Notes: generated from the sequence alone by a model not told the origin. Shown: positions 10,562 to 23,048, numbered from the stretch's first letter. The stretch is DNA of 64,000 bases from Adineta ricciae (GCA_905250025.1 CAJNOJ010000370.1:1-64000); one strand, 5' to 3'. Numbers and translations are program-made.

Positions 10562-11722
10562 CTATTGAGAAAGTTCGTTTTTCATTTTATCCAAAAACAG
10601 GAAGTACGGTTGATGGTCATCCGTTCGATTGTTCTTCGTTTTCAGACCATTTTCTTGATGAATAAACTCGATTAGATCTTGAATATTCGGATAATACTCT
10701 CCTCTCACACGTATTTCAACGTCATTCTGTTTCCCAGTTAATATTTCCTCGTCGTTTGTCCAATTAAACAAACTCGCACCAGTGCCTGTATCAAACGGAT
10801 TTAATTCTATAACAACACAGTCGAACTCGTTCGTTGATCCATTTTCCATCAAACCAACATCGATAATATAATTCGAATAGCTTTCATTCCACCTTTCAAG
10901 CAACATTCGGATGTTGTCTTGAAAATATTTCTCGATTGTTGATTTGATCTTTTGTACAATCAACTGATCTTGTAAATGATAAAATTTACAATAGTGATTA
11001 TATTGCGAAATGGCGGTTAGTTTCGATTGATAGACAAAACACCGGAATTCCATAGAATGATTCAGTTGGCTATGCCATTGACGAAGAATGAGATGATTAT
11101 TCCATGGAATCTTCTCGTCGTCAAGTTTCTCACAGTGAAGTGCATCGGACAGATCGATGAAAACTCTTTCACTTGATAAAATCAGATTTAACGCTTCGCG
11201 TTCATTGGTCACTTTCAAACATTGGAATTGGGCGGAACAGAACGCAATCATCTGCATATTCGATTGACTTTCAATGGCATCGTATTCATGCGGATAATTT
11301 TCTTTTAATCGATGCAATTCTTGGTCGTAAACATCTTTTAAGAGTTGTTGATTTAAACAATCACCATCTTTAGGACTTCGAGAGCTTAAACGAATGAAAT
11401 ATTCATTGATTGGCCGATGAAACAGTTTGTTTTTCAGTTGATTTTCAATCGATTCAATTAAATGCCGATGTTCATGAGTAAATAAAATCGTCTTGGAATT
11501 GTACCGAGCTTGATAGTAATTGACAAATGCTTGTGCAATCGATGGAGAAATCGAAAGAAACTCAGTGTGGAATGTTTGGACCTTCAAAATCGGATACCAG
11601 GATTCAACATTGAATGGAATATGCTGACGTTGACGTTCCAATTTATGTCGGTATAGTTCCTTGTCAATCTGATCGTCTTTACTCTTAGAACTATTGTTTG
11701 GTGCAGTTAAGTATTGTCCCAT
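10562..11722 (-). CDS. CDC123 (D123) family protein
   Basis: A single-exon 386-residue frame starting MGQYLTAPNN, slightly longer than typical CDC123 (about 330-360 residues). Family landmarks are visible: a Trp-Tyr-Pro near residue 43, RLSSRSPKD (residues ~110-118), VFIDLSDAL, MEFRCFV followed by ISQYNHY, and IELNPFDTGTGASLF near residue 310. These are the ATP-grasp core motifs, with the Arg/Lys/Asp/Asn residues that bind ATP and magnesium. In yeast and humans CDC123 helps assemble the eIF2 translation initiation factor; here that role is inferred from family membership. The lack of introns and the basic N-terminal extension are unusual next to the intron-bearing neighbours. Confidence 0.85.
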   Translation of the reverse strand: MGQYLTAPNNSSKSKDDQIDKELYRHKLERQRQHIPFNVESWYPILKVQTFHTEFLSISPSIAQAFVNYYQARYNSKTILFTHEHRHLIESIENQLKNKLFHRPINEYFIRLSSRSPKDGDCLNQQLLKDVYDQELHRLKENYPHEYDAIESQSNMQMIAFCSAQFQCLKVTNEREALNLILSSERVFIDLSDALHCEKLDDEKIPWNNHLILRQWHSQLNHSMEFRCFVYQSKLTAISQYNHYCKFYHLQDQLIVQKIKSTIEKYFQDNIRMLLERWNESYSNYIIDVGLMENGSTNEFDCVVIELNPFDTGTGASLFNWTNDEEILTGKQNDVEIRVRGEYYPNIQDLIEFIHQENGLKTKNNRTDDHQPYFLFLDKMKNELSQ

Positions 11723-12499
11723 TTTAACAGAAGTGACTCACACAAAAAACTTCGGAGTGTGAATATTAGCGAATCATTTGTGTTTACACAATATTAATTG
11801 GATATCGCCGATCAAGTATGGAGTTAATATAAGCTGACTGTGTTACTGATAAAATGAACGGCGATTTCGTTTTAGTGTAAAAATATTCATGTTCTTGTTC
11901 TCGACAGATGTCAGGAATGGTTATGCTCACCTTCATCAATTCAAATATTTCTTTTTGGCAGTAAAACGAATATATCACATCTCTGCCTTTCTATTATTCA
12001 TTCTCCTCCGGACGAAAACGCCCATTTTCTTATCATGAGATTTAAAAAAAAACAGAAAAGAACTTTTTTGTTTTGCCATTCATTTTCGAACGGGTAATTG
12101 AAAAAGAAGTACAATATTCACACCTCTCATTATTCGATATACAGAAAAAAAATCAATCCTTTTGTAATGCACCATAAAAGTACGATTAGTTTTTAATGAT
12201 CTCATTAACGAGTAAACTCAGTTCGAATAGATTTGACATTAGTATCGCGAGCGAATCACATTTTGTGTAGGTAGCATCGATGATTTTTCGTAACAAATTG
12301 CCATCTGAAGTTGAAAATTGATGTTTAATCAACAACTTCGCTAAATACAATCGGAGTTAAACACGAAGTGATTCGTTTGGAGTTGGATTGATGGTCTGAG
12401 ACCGTTCTATTCTTTGCTCGTGACACAAAGTACAACATATCGGTTTTGGGACGTGTTAACTTCACAGTTTATTTTCAAGATTGCTTCATTACTATAGAA
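11723..12499. other. Divergent intergenic region
   Basis: Upstream region shared by the CDC123-like gene (minus) and the channel gene (plus). It is AT-rich with poly-A tracts around 12048-12060 and 12145. No coding frame is supported. Confidence 0.4.
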
Positions 12500-14744
12500 A
12501 TGTCAATAGCACCGACAAATGACAACTTCTCATCTCAAAAGAAGAATAAGCAGAAATCACTTAACTACATCTCTTCGTATATAAAATACAAATTCGATAG
12601 TCTGTTTGCTCATGGCTTGATCTTTATCATTCCAATGTTGATTGCGATTACTGCGGTTGTAATATTAATCTTCAGTATAATTTATTATTTCACTGAAATG
12701 GAAGATAATTATGAAGATGCTCTATGGGAAACGTTTACTCGTATACTCGATCCATGTGCCGCAGCCGAAGATCACGGTCTTCAGCATCGAATTCTATCCG
12801 GAATTGTTATACTCTGTGGTCTTGTGATAATCGCTATATTGATTGGTACGATTGTGACTTTCATGGATGAAAAACTGAACGAATTGAAGAAGGGACACAG
12901 TACCGTCGTGGAAAAAAATCATACAAGTAAAATAAGATGATCTATTGATGAAAAGGAACGATTTCTTTCGTTTACTTTGTTAGTTATTCTCGGATGGTCA
13001 CCGAAAATATTCGACATCATCAATGAATTGATCATTGCAAATGAAAGTCAACGTAGCCCTTCTGTCGTTATCCTAACAAACAAAAATCGAACTGAAATTC
13101 AATATATGATCAAGAATAAAATAACTAATTCGAAAAATACACGAATCATCTGTAGAAACGGCGATCCTATGTCGGTATGTACAAACCATTTTCGATTTTA
13201 TCTATTATGCCATACTGTAGATCACCGATCTAAATAAACTAAGCTTGAATCAAGCACGAGCAGTGATTATACTGGCAGCGGAGTCCAGTCACAATGCCGA
13301 CATTCGAGTAATCAAAACAGTATTAGCGATTAGAAATGATCCACAACGAAATAACATCAATTTTCATATAGTAGCGGAAATTAAAGTAGGACTAAATTTA
13401 GAAGCAGCAATGATTGCAGGTATTTGCTCGAGAATCAATCCGTCTGGAAATAATACATTCTCTGACACACGAATATTTGTTTTAGGAGGAGACGAAGCAT
13501 TGTTTGTTAACGCTGATGAAATAACTGCACGTATTATCGCTCAGTCATGTCGACAGAGTGGTTTAACCATAATCCTCTCAACGTTACTATCATTTCAAGA
13601 TGATGAAATCTATTTCAAACATGAAAAGGGGCTTATTGGCAAAACATTCCATGACGCGATATTTTCCTATAAGAAATGTTCCGTCATTGGATTGATGTTC
13701 GCCGATGGAACAGTAAAATTATGTCCTCGGTTAGACACAATTATCAACGCAGATGACAAAATTATTGCCATCGCGGAAGACGATGCTAAAGTGATACTTT
13801 CTTCGGAGAATTTGTTATATCGCGAGTATGCGCACATGCGAACAGGAATAAATCGTCACACAGTTTCACCTTCACTTCACTTTGCCAGTGGAGGAACAAA
13901 AAAAGTTGAACGAAATCTCATACTCGGCTGGAATACTCGAGCTCCATTAATCGCCAAAGAGCTGGATACCTACGTAGCTCATGGTAGTGAGCTACACGTG
14001 CTGACAAACTCGGAGACGATCGTACATTCGATCAACACACAGCTAACCAATGAATTAATCCAACAAAAGGTCTTTGTGCATCTTGGAAGTTTAACAAATA
14101 AACGCGATCTAGAGAAATTAAACATATTTTCGTACCATTATGTTATAGTCTTAGAGAATCAAGACAGCGAAAAGCAAGCTTTAGTGGAAGAAGCGGATGC
14201 TGAATGTTTAATTTGTTTGTTATACTTACAAAATATCATTGATCAATCCAAAACAACGAAGACGTTCAATTTAGTCATCGAATTGGCTGATATACGTAAT
14301 CGACAATTGGTCAATGCTTCATGTGCTGATGATTTTATCGTCTGTCCGAATTTACTTGCGAAGTATATTGCACAATTATCGGAGGATAAAAACATTAAAA
14401 AGGTTTATGATGTTTTGTTAGCAGCTGGTGGCGTAGATATTTCTTTGTGCTTAGCATCGGCTTTTGTTCCAGTTGGAGTGCCAATTAGTTATTATAAGAT
14501 TTTACAGGAAACATTGAAGCATCAATGTGTAGCGATTGGTTATCGATTAATGAAATATTTACATGATGAAAGCAGATTTTACGGGATTGTTTTAAATCCG
14601 AATAAACAGGAAGAAGTGATTTTTTCACCGAATGATAAAATTATTATTTTAGCTGAACATTTCATGCCATCTAGCCCCGCACCGGTTAACCCTCAAAATA
14701 AAGTTGCACATACGAGATTTCAACCGGACAAATCAGTATTTTGA
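12500..14744 (+). CDS. CASTOR/POLLUX-type ion channel
   Basis: Three exons: 12500-12926, 12984-13174 and 13221-14744, joined in frame by 57- and 46-bp introns. ATG 12500 is preferred to the in-frame ATG 12446. Exon 1 encodes a hydrophobic helix (residues ~38-62, FIIPMLIAITAVVILIF), then ALWETFTRILDP..AAEDHG, which matches the pore region of the plant CASTOR/POLLUX/DMI1 family, and a second helix (IVILCGLVIIAILIGTIV). Exons 2-3 encode two tandem RCK-like Rossmann units (each starts with an ILGW motif, at residue ~143 and again near 13922), ending in nucleotide/ligand-binding-type beta strands. Plant members are nuclear-envelope calcium-related channels; metazoan homologues are scarce, so the rotifer role is unknown. 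It forms a divergent pair with the CDC123-like gene. Confidence 0.85.
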
Positions 14745-15656
14745 AAAGCTGTATTCACTATTTTGCTGTTATTTTCGATATTCGCTTTTAAAATAAATTG
14801 AAAGATCATCAATTAACAATTTCACACATCCATAACACACAGATGAGTAGGGCTTTCGATAGATCGGAATGTTGCCCGTTGAAAATACAAATGCGCATGA
14901 ATATTCGATTGATTACAAAAGTCGAAAACATCGAATGCATCTCAAACAAATTCTACGCAAGGAAGAAAAACGAGAGTAAAATGAATTATTCTTTTTCCTT
15001 CGATGTTAAAACTCCACGAACTGGAGTAGGACACTGATGTGTACTGAAAGAACAAAACGAGTAACGAAGAAAATATAGTATTAATGGAAACCTTTAAAAA
15101 AAGTAAGAACTCTAATGACTCTCACACGTTGGTTATTTCGGCATATTCTGTACGCATGCTCTCAAATCAGAGCACAACTGGAGACAAAGAAATTATCAGC
15201 CACGCCTTGAAGAGAAGAGTTTACAAAATCTAACAATGAACAACTCTGATCTTAATGATGAAAATATTCCACAAGCACAAATCATACTATTACCATCTAA
15301 AAGCAATAGCAACGTGTATGCTGTCAATTCTAATCAATGTCGTTCTCTCTCTTGCCATGAACGTGATTTGGTGTTGTATACATGTAAAAAAAACGCATCT
15401 GTCACAGTTAATCGACATTCCTTATCAACACTCTACACACCCACAAATTCTGAACATAAAAAAATACTCTATGTTATATTTACTCAAGGAAAGTAGAGAC
15501 ACTTTTTAAAACTCTGTTATCATTCTCATGATTCACATCGTAGTGGCGTCAATGTCATTGCACAACAATAAAACAGAGTTATTATCTTTATTGGTATTTC
15601 ACTTCGGCGTATAAATAATCTTTTTTTTCCTTATTGTCCTCATGAAACACAGAATG
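14745..15656. other. Intergenic; small frames unsupported; TATA box near 15610
   Basis: After the channel stop an AATAAA signal lies at about 14791. The frames at 14798-15037 and 15236-15496 are low-complexity, hydrophilic and unlike any family I know; the second could be a short exon but nothing supports it. A TATAAATAA motif at about 15610 sits ~47 bp before ATG 15657 and is a good core-promoter candidate for the next gene. Confidence 0.4.
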
Positions 15657-16538
15657 TTGAATAAGTTCTTTATTTTATTATACATCGTTCTTCAACAAAA
15701 TGTTCTCAGTACAAGACTTGGCTGCCATCGTTGTCAGGATTTACGACGATATAGTTTCGTTATAACATCTGATACACTGCCGACAAATTTTCTCGACGGA
15801 TGCTCGTTTTACATGAGTCAACAAAGTTGTACAATTGAAATTACGATTGATTTCGACAAAAAACAAACAACACTAAATGTGTCTGCATCGCAAGAATATG
15901 TTGAAACGTCCATAAATACGGTTGTTAGTATCAACGATAGATTGAAGCTTACCAGACAGATTTCATTTTGGTGTTCCGATCCTCGAGGTGGTTGTAATGA
16001 TTATAGTTACATGAAACGTGTTCTACAATCGATGTCCATCGAAGATTCCTCGAAAGAACTTGAGCCATTCTTGATTCCAACAAACGAAACACTCAACAAC
16101 ACTTCGTGTTTATCGTTTTCCAATGACACTACTATCAAATACTCAGATAAACGAACAGAAGACACCAAAGCATGTTATATATTCGGTATCGTTAATGCTA
16201 ATGCAACATCAAAAATCAGTGCAGGTCATTCATCGATGGATAATTATTATTTGAAATACGCGAAGACATTTTCAACAGAGAGCTCTACCACTTCATATCT
16301 CAGTCTCGATGATCGGTCATTGCTATGTGCCCAACCTGAATGTAATTCGATTGAGAATTACAATCGAATTGGTGCTGTCATAAAGATTGATTTCGATCCA
16401 TCGAAGTTCTTTGAACCTACGACAACAACAGCGATTGTACCGTCAACAACCCCGACAGGAAGTGGCTTTGCAATGTGGAATAACGACCTAATCGTCTTTC
16501 TTGTTATGTCATTTATCTATACTGTTCTACTTTCTTGA
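15657..16538 (+). CDS. Secreted or GPI-anchored Cys-containing protein, unknown family
   Basis: Frame of 298 residues from ATG 15642; the ATG at 15657 gives a cleaner signal peptide (MLNKFFILLYIVLQQNVLS) and leaves room for a leader after the TATA box at 15610, so it is preferred. The mature part opens with Cys-His-Arg-Cys, then has about ten cysteines and several N-glycosylation sites. It ends with a Thr-rich stretch (EPTTTTAIVPSTTPTGSG) and a hydrophobic tail, typical of GPI-anchored surface proteins. An AATAAA signal is at 16588. No known domain recognised. Confidence 0.65.
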   Translation: MNKFFILLYIVLQQNVLSTRLGCHRCQDLRRYSFVITSDTLPTNFLDGCSFYMSQQSCTIEITIDFDKKQTTLNVSASQEYVETSINTVVSINDRLKLTRQISFWCSDPRGGCNDYSYMKRVLQSMSIEDSSKELEPFLIPTNETLNNTSCLSFSNDTTIKYSDKRTEDTKACYIFGIVNANATSKISAGHSSMDNYYLKYAKTFSTESSTTSYLSLDDRSLLCAQPECNSIENYNRIGAVIKIDFDPSKFFEPTTTTAIVPSTTPTGSGFAMWNNDLIVFLVMSFIYTVLLS

Positions 16539-17277
16539 ATGTTTTTGTTTTTCATTGTGAAAAGATTTGTTTTGATGTTATGCCAAGAATAAATGAAAGC
16601 GATAAACCTCGTCACAGAAGTGGTGAAACTTAACACATTAGATTTACGAAAGATCAAGTTCAAATGCTACAGCTTAACAGTCCTATTAGCATCGAGTTTA
16701 TCGACAACATTCAATACTTCAAAAGAAACACTCTTTGTACGACAATCTGTATTTTTCTCGCTGGTGATTTTTCGTCAGGGTACCTTTTATTGTTTGATGT
16801 TGAAATACTATACTTAAATGTCATATGGATGCCCAATAAAATACTTCCAGACTCTCACTCTCATGCCATCACCAATATTCTGCATCTTTGAATATGTCTG
16901 CAAGTAGAACAGCTACAGTAAAACTTTCAGCTCGTACCATCTAAAGTACATTTCGACATCATAAACAGACACTAAATCAGCCTGATACCAAATAAAAATT
17001 TCTAAACTCAACCCAGATCCTCAGTTTTTGGAATGTAGCTATGAACTTGTCTAATGTACCTCATGAATAGCAGTTCATATCGGAGATGAAAGTATGTGCA
17101 GACGTCTTACGGGTGATTTAATTGTATGTTTAACTATAGTTTTTAAAGTATTTTTTCGATCTATTGTCTTGAGGGCATCGATGATCATTTCCCTATGCAT
17201 TTGAATTACTGTATTTAAATTGCCATTCATTCTACATATATGTGAACGTGATGGTGATAACAATTCTTTCAATTATC
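16539..17277. other. Intergenic, nothing recognised
   Basis: Contains the 3' end of the preceding gene (AATAAA at 16588) and AT-rich sequence. Short frames at 16593-16891 and 17075-17272 show no domain or signal features. Confidence 0.4.
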
Positions 17278-18121
17278 GCACAATAAAATTCACTTGTTCA
17301 ATCCGAGTCGGTTCAATTCCTAATGTTACATACAATTTCATGGAATAACGCTCTACCGAAATACAATATATCATATCGGCAATGCCAATGTGTTACTTTG
17401 ACTGAATCTGCTGTTGAATGGAATTATATATCAATAAATGAAACATATCACATGATTCAAAAATATTCTGGAAATGATGTTGGGTTGATAGATTTCACAT
17501 AGGTATGTAAATTATACGTTTCAAAATTTTCTGTCAAGACCATCTGTCTTAACAACTGAACCAACGATAGGTACCTGTAACATATGTTCAACACAATCTT
17601 TTGACCATATTGGTTTTCATGTAGAAACAACTATCGATTCAGGCAATTTTTCTGTTGATTCCAATGTGAATTTAATTTTACGAACAAATATTTGGACACA
17701 ATATTCATTTATTTATATTGCAACGTCACTAGCAAATGCTACAATACAATTCTCTTTCATGGAATTTACATAACGTAACGGTTAAAGATACGTCATCAAG
17801 CAACCTAATAATCAATGGTGATTTTCAAAGTAGTTTTTTTTATCACCCGGCTGGAATATAGATAACTCGAATCTATGCACTTTAATTGATGTAACTAATT
17901 CTTATCAACAATCTAATTGAAATGATTTTTGCTATTTCGATTGTAATACAAACTAAGGTACGACTTATCAGTCATTCCTAGTTACCTCCGGATCAATTTA
18001 TAACGTTACTTTTTCGTACAGTCTTTGCTCTGATCATGGCGGCACTTACGGTTATAATGATTGTAATATCTATAACAGTCAAAGTTCTGGTTCTAATAAA
18101 GTTAACATAACTGCATATTGA
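17278..18121 (+). pseudogene. Decayed member of the Cys-module/CBM-like family
   Basis: Translation in shifting frames recovers, in order: IRVGSI near 17300; a Cys module (C-Q-C-V-T-L...VEW...HMIQKYSGNDVGLID) at ~17378-17503; a beta-rich stretch with TNIWTQYSF near 17690; a NLIINGDFQSS match to the NGNFE motif at ~17805; and a final SGSIYNVTF segment near 18000. These match the layout of the 2851 and 9058 genes. Stops (for example TAG at ~17501 and several between 17850 and 17960) and frameshifts break it; not all can be explained as introns. It is older than the 4485 fragment. Confidence 0.75.
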
Positions 18122-18903
18122 ACATAATTGACTCTTGATGTAAAAAAAAGAAGAATTATTTCTTTCTGATATAATACATGTTCGAAATTCTTTTTTCTGT
18201 TGTTGTTTCAACGTGAAAAAGCTTGATCAGAACGAGAAGGCTTTTCATTTGACGCTGAATTCAAGAATTTCTTTCCTTTCAACAGAAAGAAAAAAATCAT
18301 TTATATCTGTTCTTCACTCACATCCTTCATTTTTTTACACATTGTATTCAGTTGGTAAACTCAATTTGACTTCGTCAGCTTTGCTTATCAGAAAGTAGTT
18401 AATAAACTACGATCGAAAACCATATAATACATTTATATATTACCTGCTACAGGCTTCTGCTTGATCAACAGCGGTCTCAGTTTGATGAGTTTTTTAATGA
18501 AAAAAACGAATGAATACCTAACAACAGGTGAAGAAAACATGTCAAAATTGCCATTTATTCTTTTTCTTCTTCCGATTCTCGTGTAGACGCATATAAATAT
18601 GTGCCACTATTGCTATTTGTGTTGGATTTTCACGAGAAAATAACGTAAGTGACTTTTTTATGCAGAAATAAAAATCTTGATTGAATTTTAAAGAACTAAT
18701 CACTACTTTGTTCATCATTACATAAAGATCTTCTTCTCAATAAGGGTTATAACTTTTCCTCATTAAATAATGTAAAAGACTTTTCAATTCTTTAGTTTAT
18801 CTCGGTGGAGTTGTAAAAAATTCTAGATATTTGCCATCGTCAATAGATAAACACTACAAATACATTTTGTTTGTCTTAGGCATGCAAATAGAAGATCACC
18901 TAC
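18122..18903. other. Intergenic, upstream of the DCX gene
   Basis: AT-rich with no supported gene. An in-frame TAG 15 bases upstream of ATG 18904 supports that codon as the DCX start. Confidence 0.4.
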
Positions 18904-21900
18904 ATGACTTGTAGACAAAACAATGAATTATATAGAATCATCGGTTCGAGATTGACTGTTTCTCGAACTGAAGAGACAGCATATCTTCGTTCTGAAGAAC
19001 TACCTCAACTTACAATAAACGATCGTCGTAAGATCATCAAACTTTCATCATTCGGAGAAAAACGTCGCTGTCATCAGTCTACAAGTATCTGTAAAACTAG
19101 TTTTATACACCAATCAGTATTACGACGAGATCAAATAAACATTGATTTACAACATCAACAAGGCGCATGTATCAGAAAACGATCTTTGACTGTCGATACT
19201 AGTCCGAACGTGATTCAAGCAAGGTAATGTGCACACATAGATAATGTTCTACATCGGAGATGACGTTTATTTTACTAGAAATTCGCTTCGTATATATGAA
19301 CAAACACCGCGAACGAAAAATTTTCAAGTAAAAGTTTTTCGAAATGGTGATAGTTCGAGATTTGTATGGTGTATGTCATGTTCGATGGAAATTGTATATA
19401 TCTTTACTCTTCGCCTTTTGTAACATTGACAATCGTTTAATGTATTTAGTTATTCGCTTCTGCAACGGAAAAGTTCCGATCCATGGTTATGTTCAAACGT
19501 TTGTTCGATATTGACGGAAATGAGATTTTGAAAAGTGAGGATATATTGCGTGGAATGGAATATTACGTGTCTGTTGGAGAAACGTTTATCAGTCCACTTA
19601 GAGCAATTGATTGTAAGTTGAACTCATTCTCTTTTCCAATTTTCATTTGATTTCTAGTTCATTTGGAATATCGATTGCATTCGAAATGGACAATTTACGG
19701 TATAATACGAAGCTATGTCAAGCGTGCGTTCAAATATCTTAATGCATAGAGTGCATCAATATTATATAGGTTTCCATTATAGGGCGACTACCTCAAAAAG
19801 AGAAGTCCGATCAAATTAAAATTGCCATTTATATGAATCAAGAAGATTTCATACCAATTATACCCGTGACGAGAAATCGTAAAACACAAGTGTTTGAGCA
19901 TAGATGTCAGTATGAAACACCCGATTGTTGTACACATTACAAACCTTTGAATGAATGTGATCTATCAATCATCCTAAAGAGATTACCGTATGTTGATAAA
20001 TGTACACAATTAAATCAATACGTATCTCAAATGGAACGTCCAGATTGTTCGAAACGTAGTCGATGTCCACATCAACAAGACAAGGCATTTCTTATTGACA
20101 CATCAACACAAACGGGTATTATTATTGTACAAATCGAAACGATGGACTCAGTGAAGACTACAATTTCAATTAATGAAATGGATATATTGGTGTACAATGT
20201 TTTTGTTATCGAAAACGTAGATGATGACGTGAAACTTCCTAACAAAATCAATGATTCCGATAAAGAATATAAGATACAATCGATTGACCAAGCTGATACT
20301 TACAAAGTTCCTTTGTTACACCATGAAAACGATTTACTAATTGGTACTCCACTAGTTGAACATCCCGATAGAGGTAATAATTCATCATGACTAAATTTCA
20401 ATAAATCGTTTGATCTTCTATGAGTAGTTTTACTTCCTTCAGCAAGAAACAACCCTGATCAGTTAACAACAACATACTGCTGTCATTGTCCATCTGTTGA
20501 TATTATTGGTCCATGCGAAATCCGTTGCAGACCAATTACGCCAGTGGTAAGAAGCTGCTGTACCTCCTGCGCACAATGCTTCGGAAATTTGCGAGGGAAA
20601 CTCTGTAAATGCTGCAATCCACCGTCTAGTAAGGATAAAACGAACAAACAAACAAAGACCATATAGAGTATCCACATATCCTGCACGTTTTCAATATTGA
20701 GTTAGCCAGTCTCATCACATGCACTAATATTTTAGAATAGTAGGATGAGACGTCAGTAAGAAATTACAAATGCGTTTTCATCTATTCGTAGTGATTTTCC
20801 TAGTTCGGCTAAATTTTATCAAGAGGTATATCCAATAGTGAATGTAATACTGAGATGAGAACATGAGGAGAACATATTGACAAATATAATAGTTACTTTT
20901 AGCGAGGCATAGAAATTAAATGCAGAGGCTATTCAAGGTTACAATTTCTATGTCACCATCTTCCTTCTTGCACTCGGAGAACTCCAAGGATCATAAAGCA
21001 TGTCACTTGTAAGTAAATAAAGTTGATTGGTTTTCTATCTCTAAAGACCCAGTCCCACAACCAACTCCACCATCAGGTCCGCCATCAGGCCCACCATCAG
21101 GTCCACCATCAGGTCCACCATCGGGCCCATCATCAGGTCCACCATCAGGTCCGCCATCAGGCCCACCATCAGGTCCACCATCCGGTTCACCATCGGGCCC
21201 ATCATCAGGTCCACCATCAGGTCCGCCATCAGGTCCACCATCAGGTCCACCATCGGGCCCATCATCAGGTCCACCATCAGGCCCATCATCAGGTCCGCCA
21301 TCAGGTCCACCATCAGGTCCGCCATCAGGTCCACCATCGGGCCCACCATCAGGTCCGCCATCAGGCCCACCATCAGGTCCGCCATCAAGCCCACCATCAG
21401 GTCCACCATCGGGCCCACCATCAGGTCCGCCATCAAGCCCACCATCAGGTCCACCATCTGACCCACCAGCAGTTCCACTATCGGGTCCACCATCAGGCCC
21501 ACAACTACCTTGCTGTTCTCCAGTGGCAATTGTTGGTGCATGCTATACATGTTGCTCAATGACGGCTCAAGCTCCAGGACGCTGCTGGACGAAACTATGC
21601 AAAAATGAAAGACCACGCCCTCATGTTCACCCTGAAACTGACGATAGTAAGTAAAAACGTAAGGTCATTGTCCGATAAGGAAATTAGAGATTTATATTGA
21701 ATTTATGGATTACAAAGTCGTAATGATAACCAATTATCCGCTTCAATATGAAATAAAAGATACCTTCTAATTGGATTAGAACTAAGACTTTTTCTACGGA
21801 TGTCAGAGGAAAATACGTACTTATAATGGAAGGTGTGTGATAATAACCAAGAATATGATGCTTCAAAACGTTACTTTTGAGTAAAACTCGAATTAGGATC

Positions 21901-22954
21901 ACTTCAGCTGGTCAATATATCGATCTGATAATATTTTCATTTCCACATTCACTTCATAATTGTCTATACCTTTGATGATCTATTTCTTTTACTTTTATAG
22001 TGAAACAACCTGTTTTACTCAATCGTAGGGATTTTTCAGCACCACTCTCTCCTGTACTGGAAACCCTCGATTCTTACAAGGTTTCCAAAATGAAGAATGC
22101 TATAGACACTAATATACTTCCGGATGTTGGTCAACATGAAAATCCTGATTTGATTAAACCGCCTGTGTCTGGCAATAATACAGATACTGATCACCTTAAA
22201 CCATGTTCTCCTGAAAAAGAACAACCAGATCGAGAAAAACAACCAAAGACGAAGAACCGATCCGGTCAATTTGAGCATATGCCACAAGTGGAACATTCCG
22301 ATCAAGCAAAACATTACTTACGGCGATGTATACCACAACCAAAGCATCAGGTTGAATATCCTGATCAATTGAAAATTCTGAAAGATCGCCCGTATACTGA
22401 AAACCCTGATATGGTTAAATATCCTGCGCGATTCAATAAAGTCGACAAACCACCTATTCGTGCTAAACACAAACCTCAAGTTGAAATACCAGATCGATAT
22501 AAACGATGCGAAATCATCCATAGAAGAGACAGAATTCTTAAGATTCAGACAGAACAACCTGATGAAATCAAACGATCAAAATATTTACCACATCATAATA
22601 AGAAGTAAAAAGCACGTCTTTCGTTTGATTTCTTCAAAACATCTTTCTGTAACAGGCCTCCCAAAGTACCTCTGGATAAACGTCATTATCCGACCCGAAA
22701 TTTCTATGTTCAAGTTTTCAAGAAAAATGATTTCTCTCGATCTGCTTATTGTAAATCATGTTCGATGGATACTGTAAGTTATGAATACTTGTACCTGATG
22801 AAATGCTTACGTATATTTCTATAAAAAGATCCTATCTGAAGCAACGCAAAATTTATCAATGTCGATGGCTGCTCGACATCTGTTCGATATGCGTGGAAGA
22901 GAAATCTTTCGACGAGAAGATATCCGACAGGATCGATCTTATTACGTGACATAA
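18904..22954 (+). CDS. Doublecortin-domain protein with Cys/Pro-rich linker (haplotype A)
   Basis: Nine exons: 18904-19223, 19279-19393, 19450-19612, 19783-20373, 20443-20628, 21047-21646, 22001-22604, 22656-22773, 22829-22954. All junctions are GT-AG and keep one frame (~930 residues). Exons 2-3 form a first DCX-like domain (KVFRNGDSSR...CSMEI, then FKRLFDIDGNEI and a YYVSVGE strand). Exons 8-9 form a second, shorter one (QVFKKNDFSR...CSMDT, then RHLFDMRGREIF and SYYVT-stop). Both are cut by an intron after the same residue in the same phase, so the domain was duplicated with its intron. Between them lie a charged region, a Cys cluster (exon 5), a Pro-rich repeat with a further Cys cluster (exon 6) and a Pro/Asp/Gln-rich region with recurring PD motifs (exon 7). 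DCX domains bind microtubules or tubulin, so a cytoskeletal or ciliary role is inferred. A MORN gene follows 94 bp downstream. Confidence 0.8.
21071..21500 (+). repeat. 12-bp coding minisatellite (Pro-Pro-Ser-Gly)
   Basis: About 35 tandem copies of a CCATCAGGTCCA-type unit with GGT/GGC, CCA/CCG and TCA/TCG variants. In the spliced DCX frame each unit reads Pro-Pro-Ser-Gly (or Pro-Ser-Ser-Gly). The unit is absent from the corresponding exon of haplotype B, which has irregular PPxP repeats instead. Frames reading His/Gln or, antisense, Met/Val/Asp/Leu are artefacts of the repeat. Confidence 0.9.
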
Positions 22955-23048
22955 GAACATTATCTTTTGCGATTTGAAAATATTCTCCGATTTTCAATTT
23001 TGTACTTGTCTTTTATCTTTTTTAGATAATTAACAATTACAAATTCCA

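Noticed and set aside
21023-21562. Plus-strand His/Gln repeat frame
   Set aside because: Wrong frame of the same minisatellite. The exon-6 frame starting at 21047 joins both neighbouring exons in phase.
21041-21616. 191-codon antisense frame of Met/Val/Asp/Leu repeats
   Set aside because: Exact antisense of the Pro-Pro-Ser-Gly minisatellite; no stop arises because the 12-bp unit has none. The spliced DCX frame explains the region.
22000-22608. 202-codon frame starting at ATG 22000 as a separate gene
   Set aside because: The ATG is created across the exon 6-7 splice (TATAG acceptor just before), and the frame continues the DCX protein. It is an internal exon.
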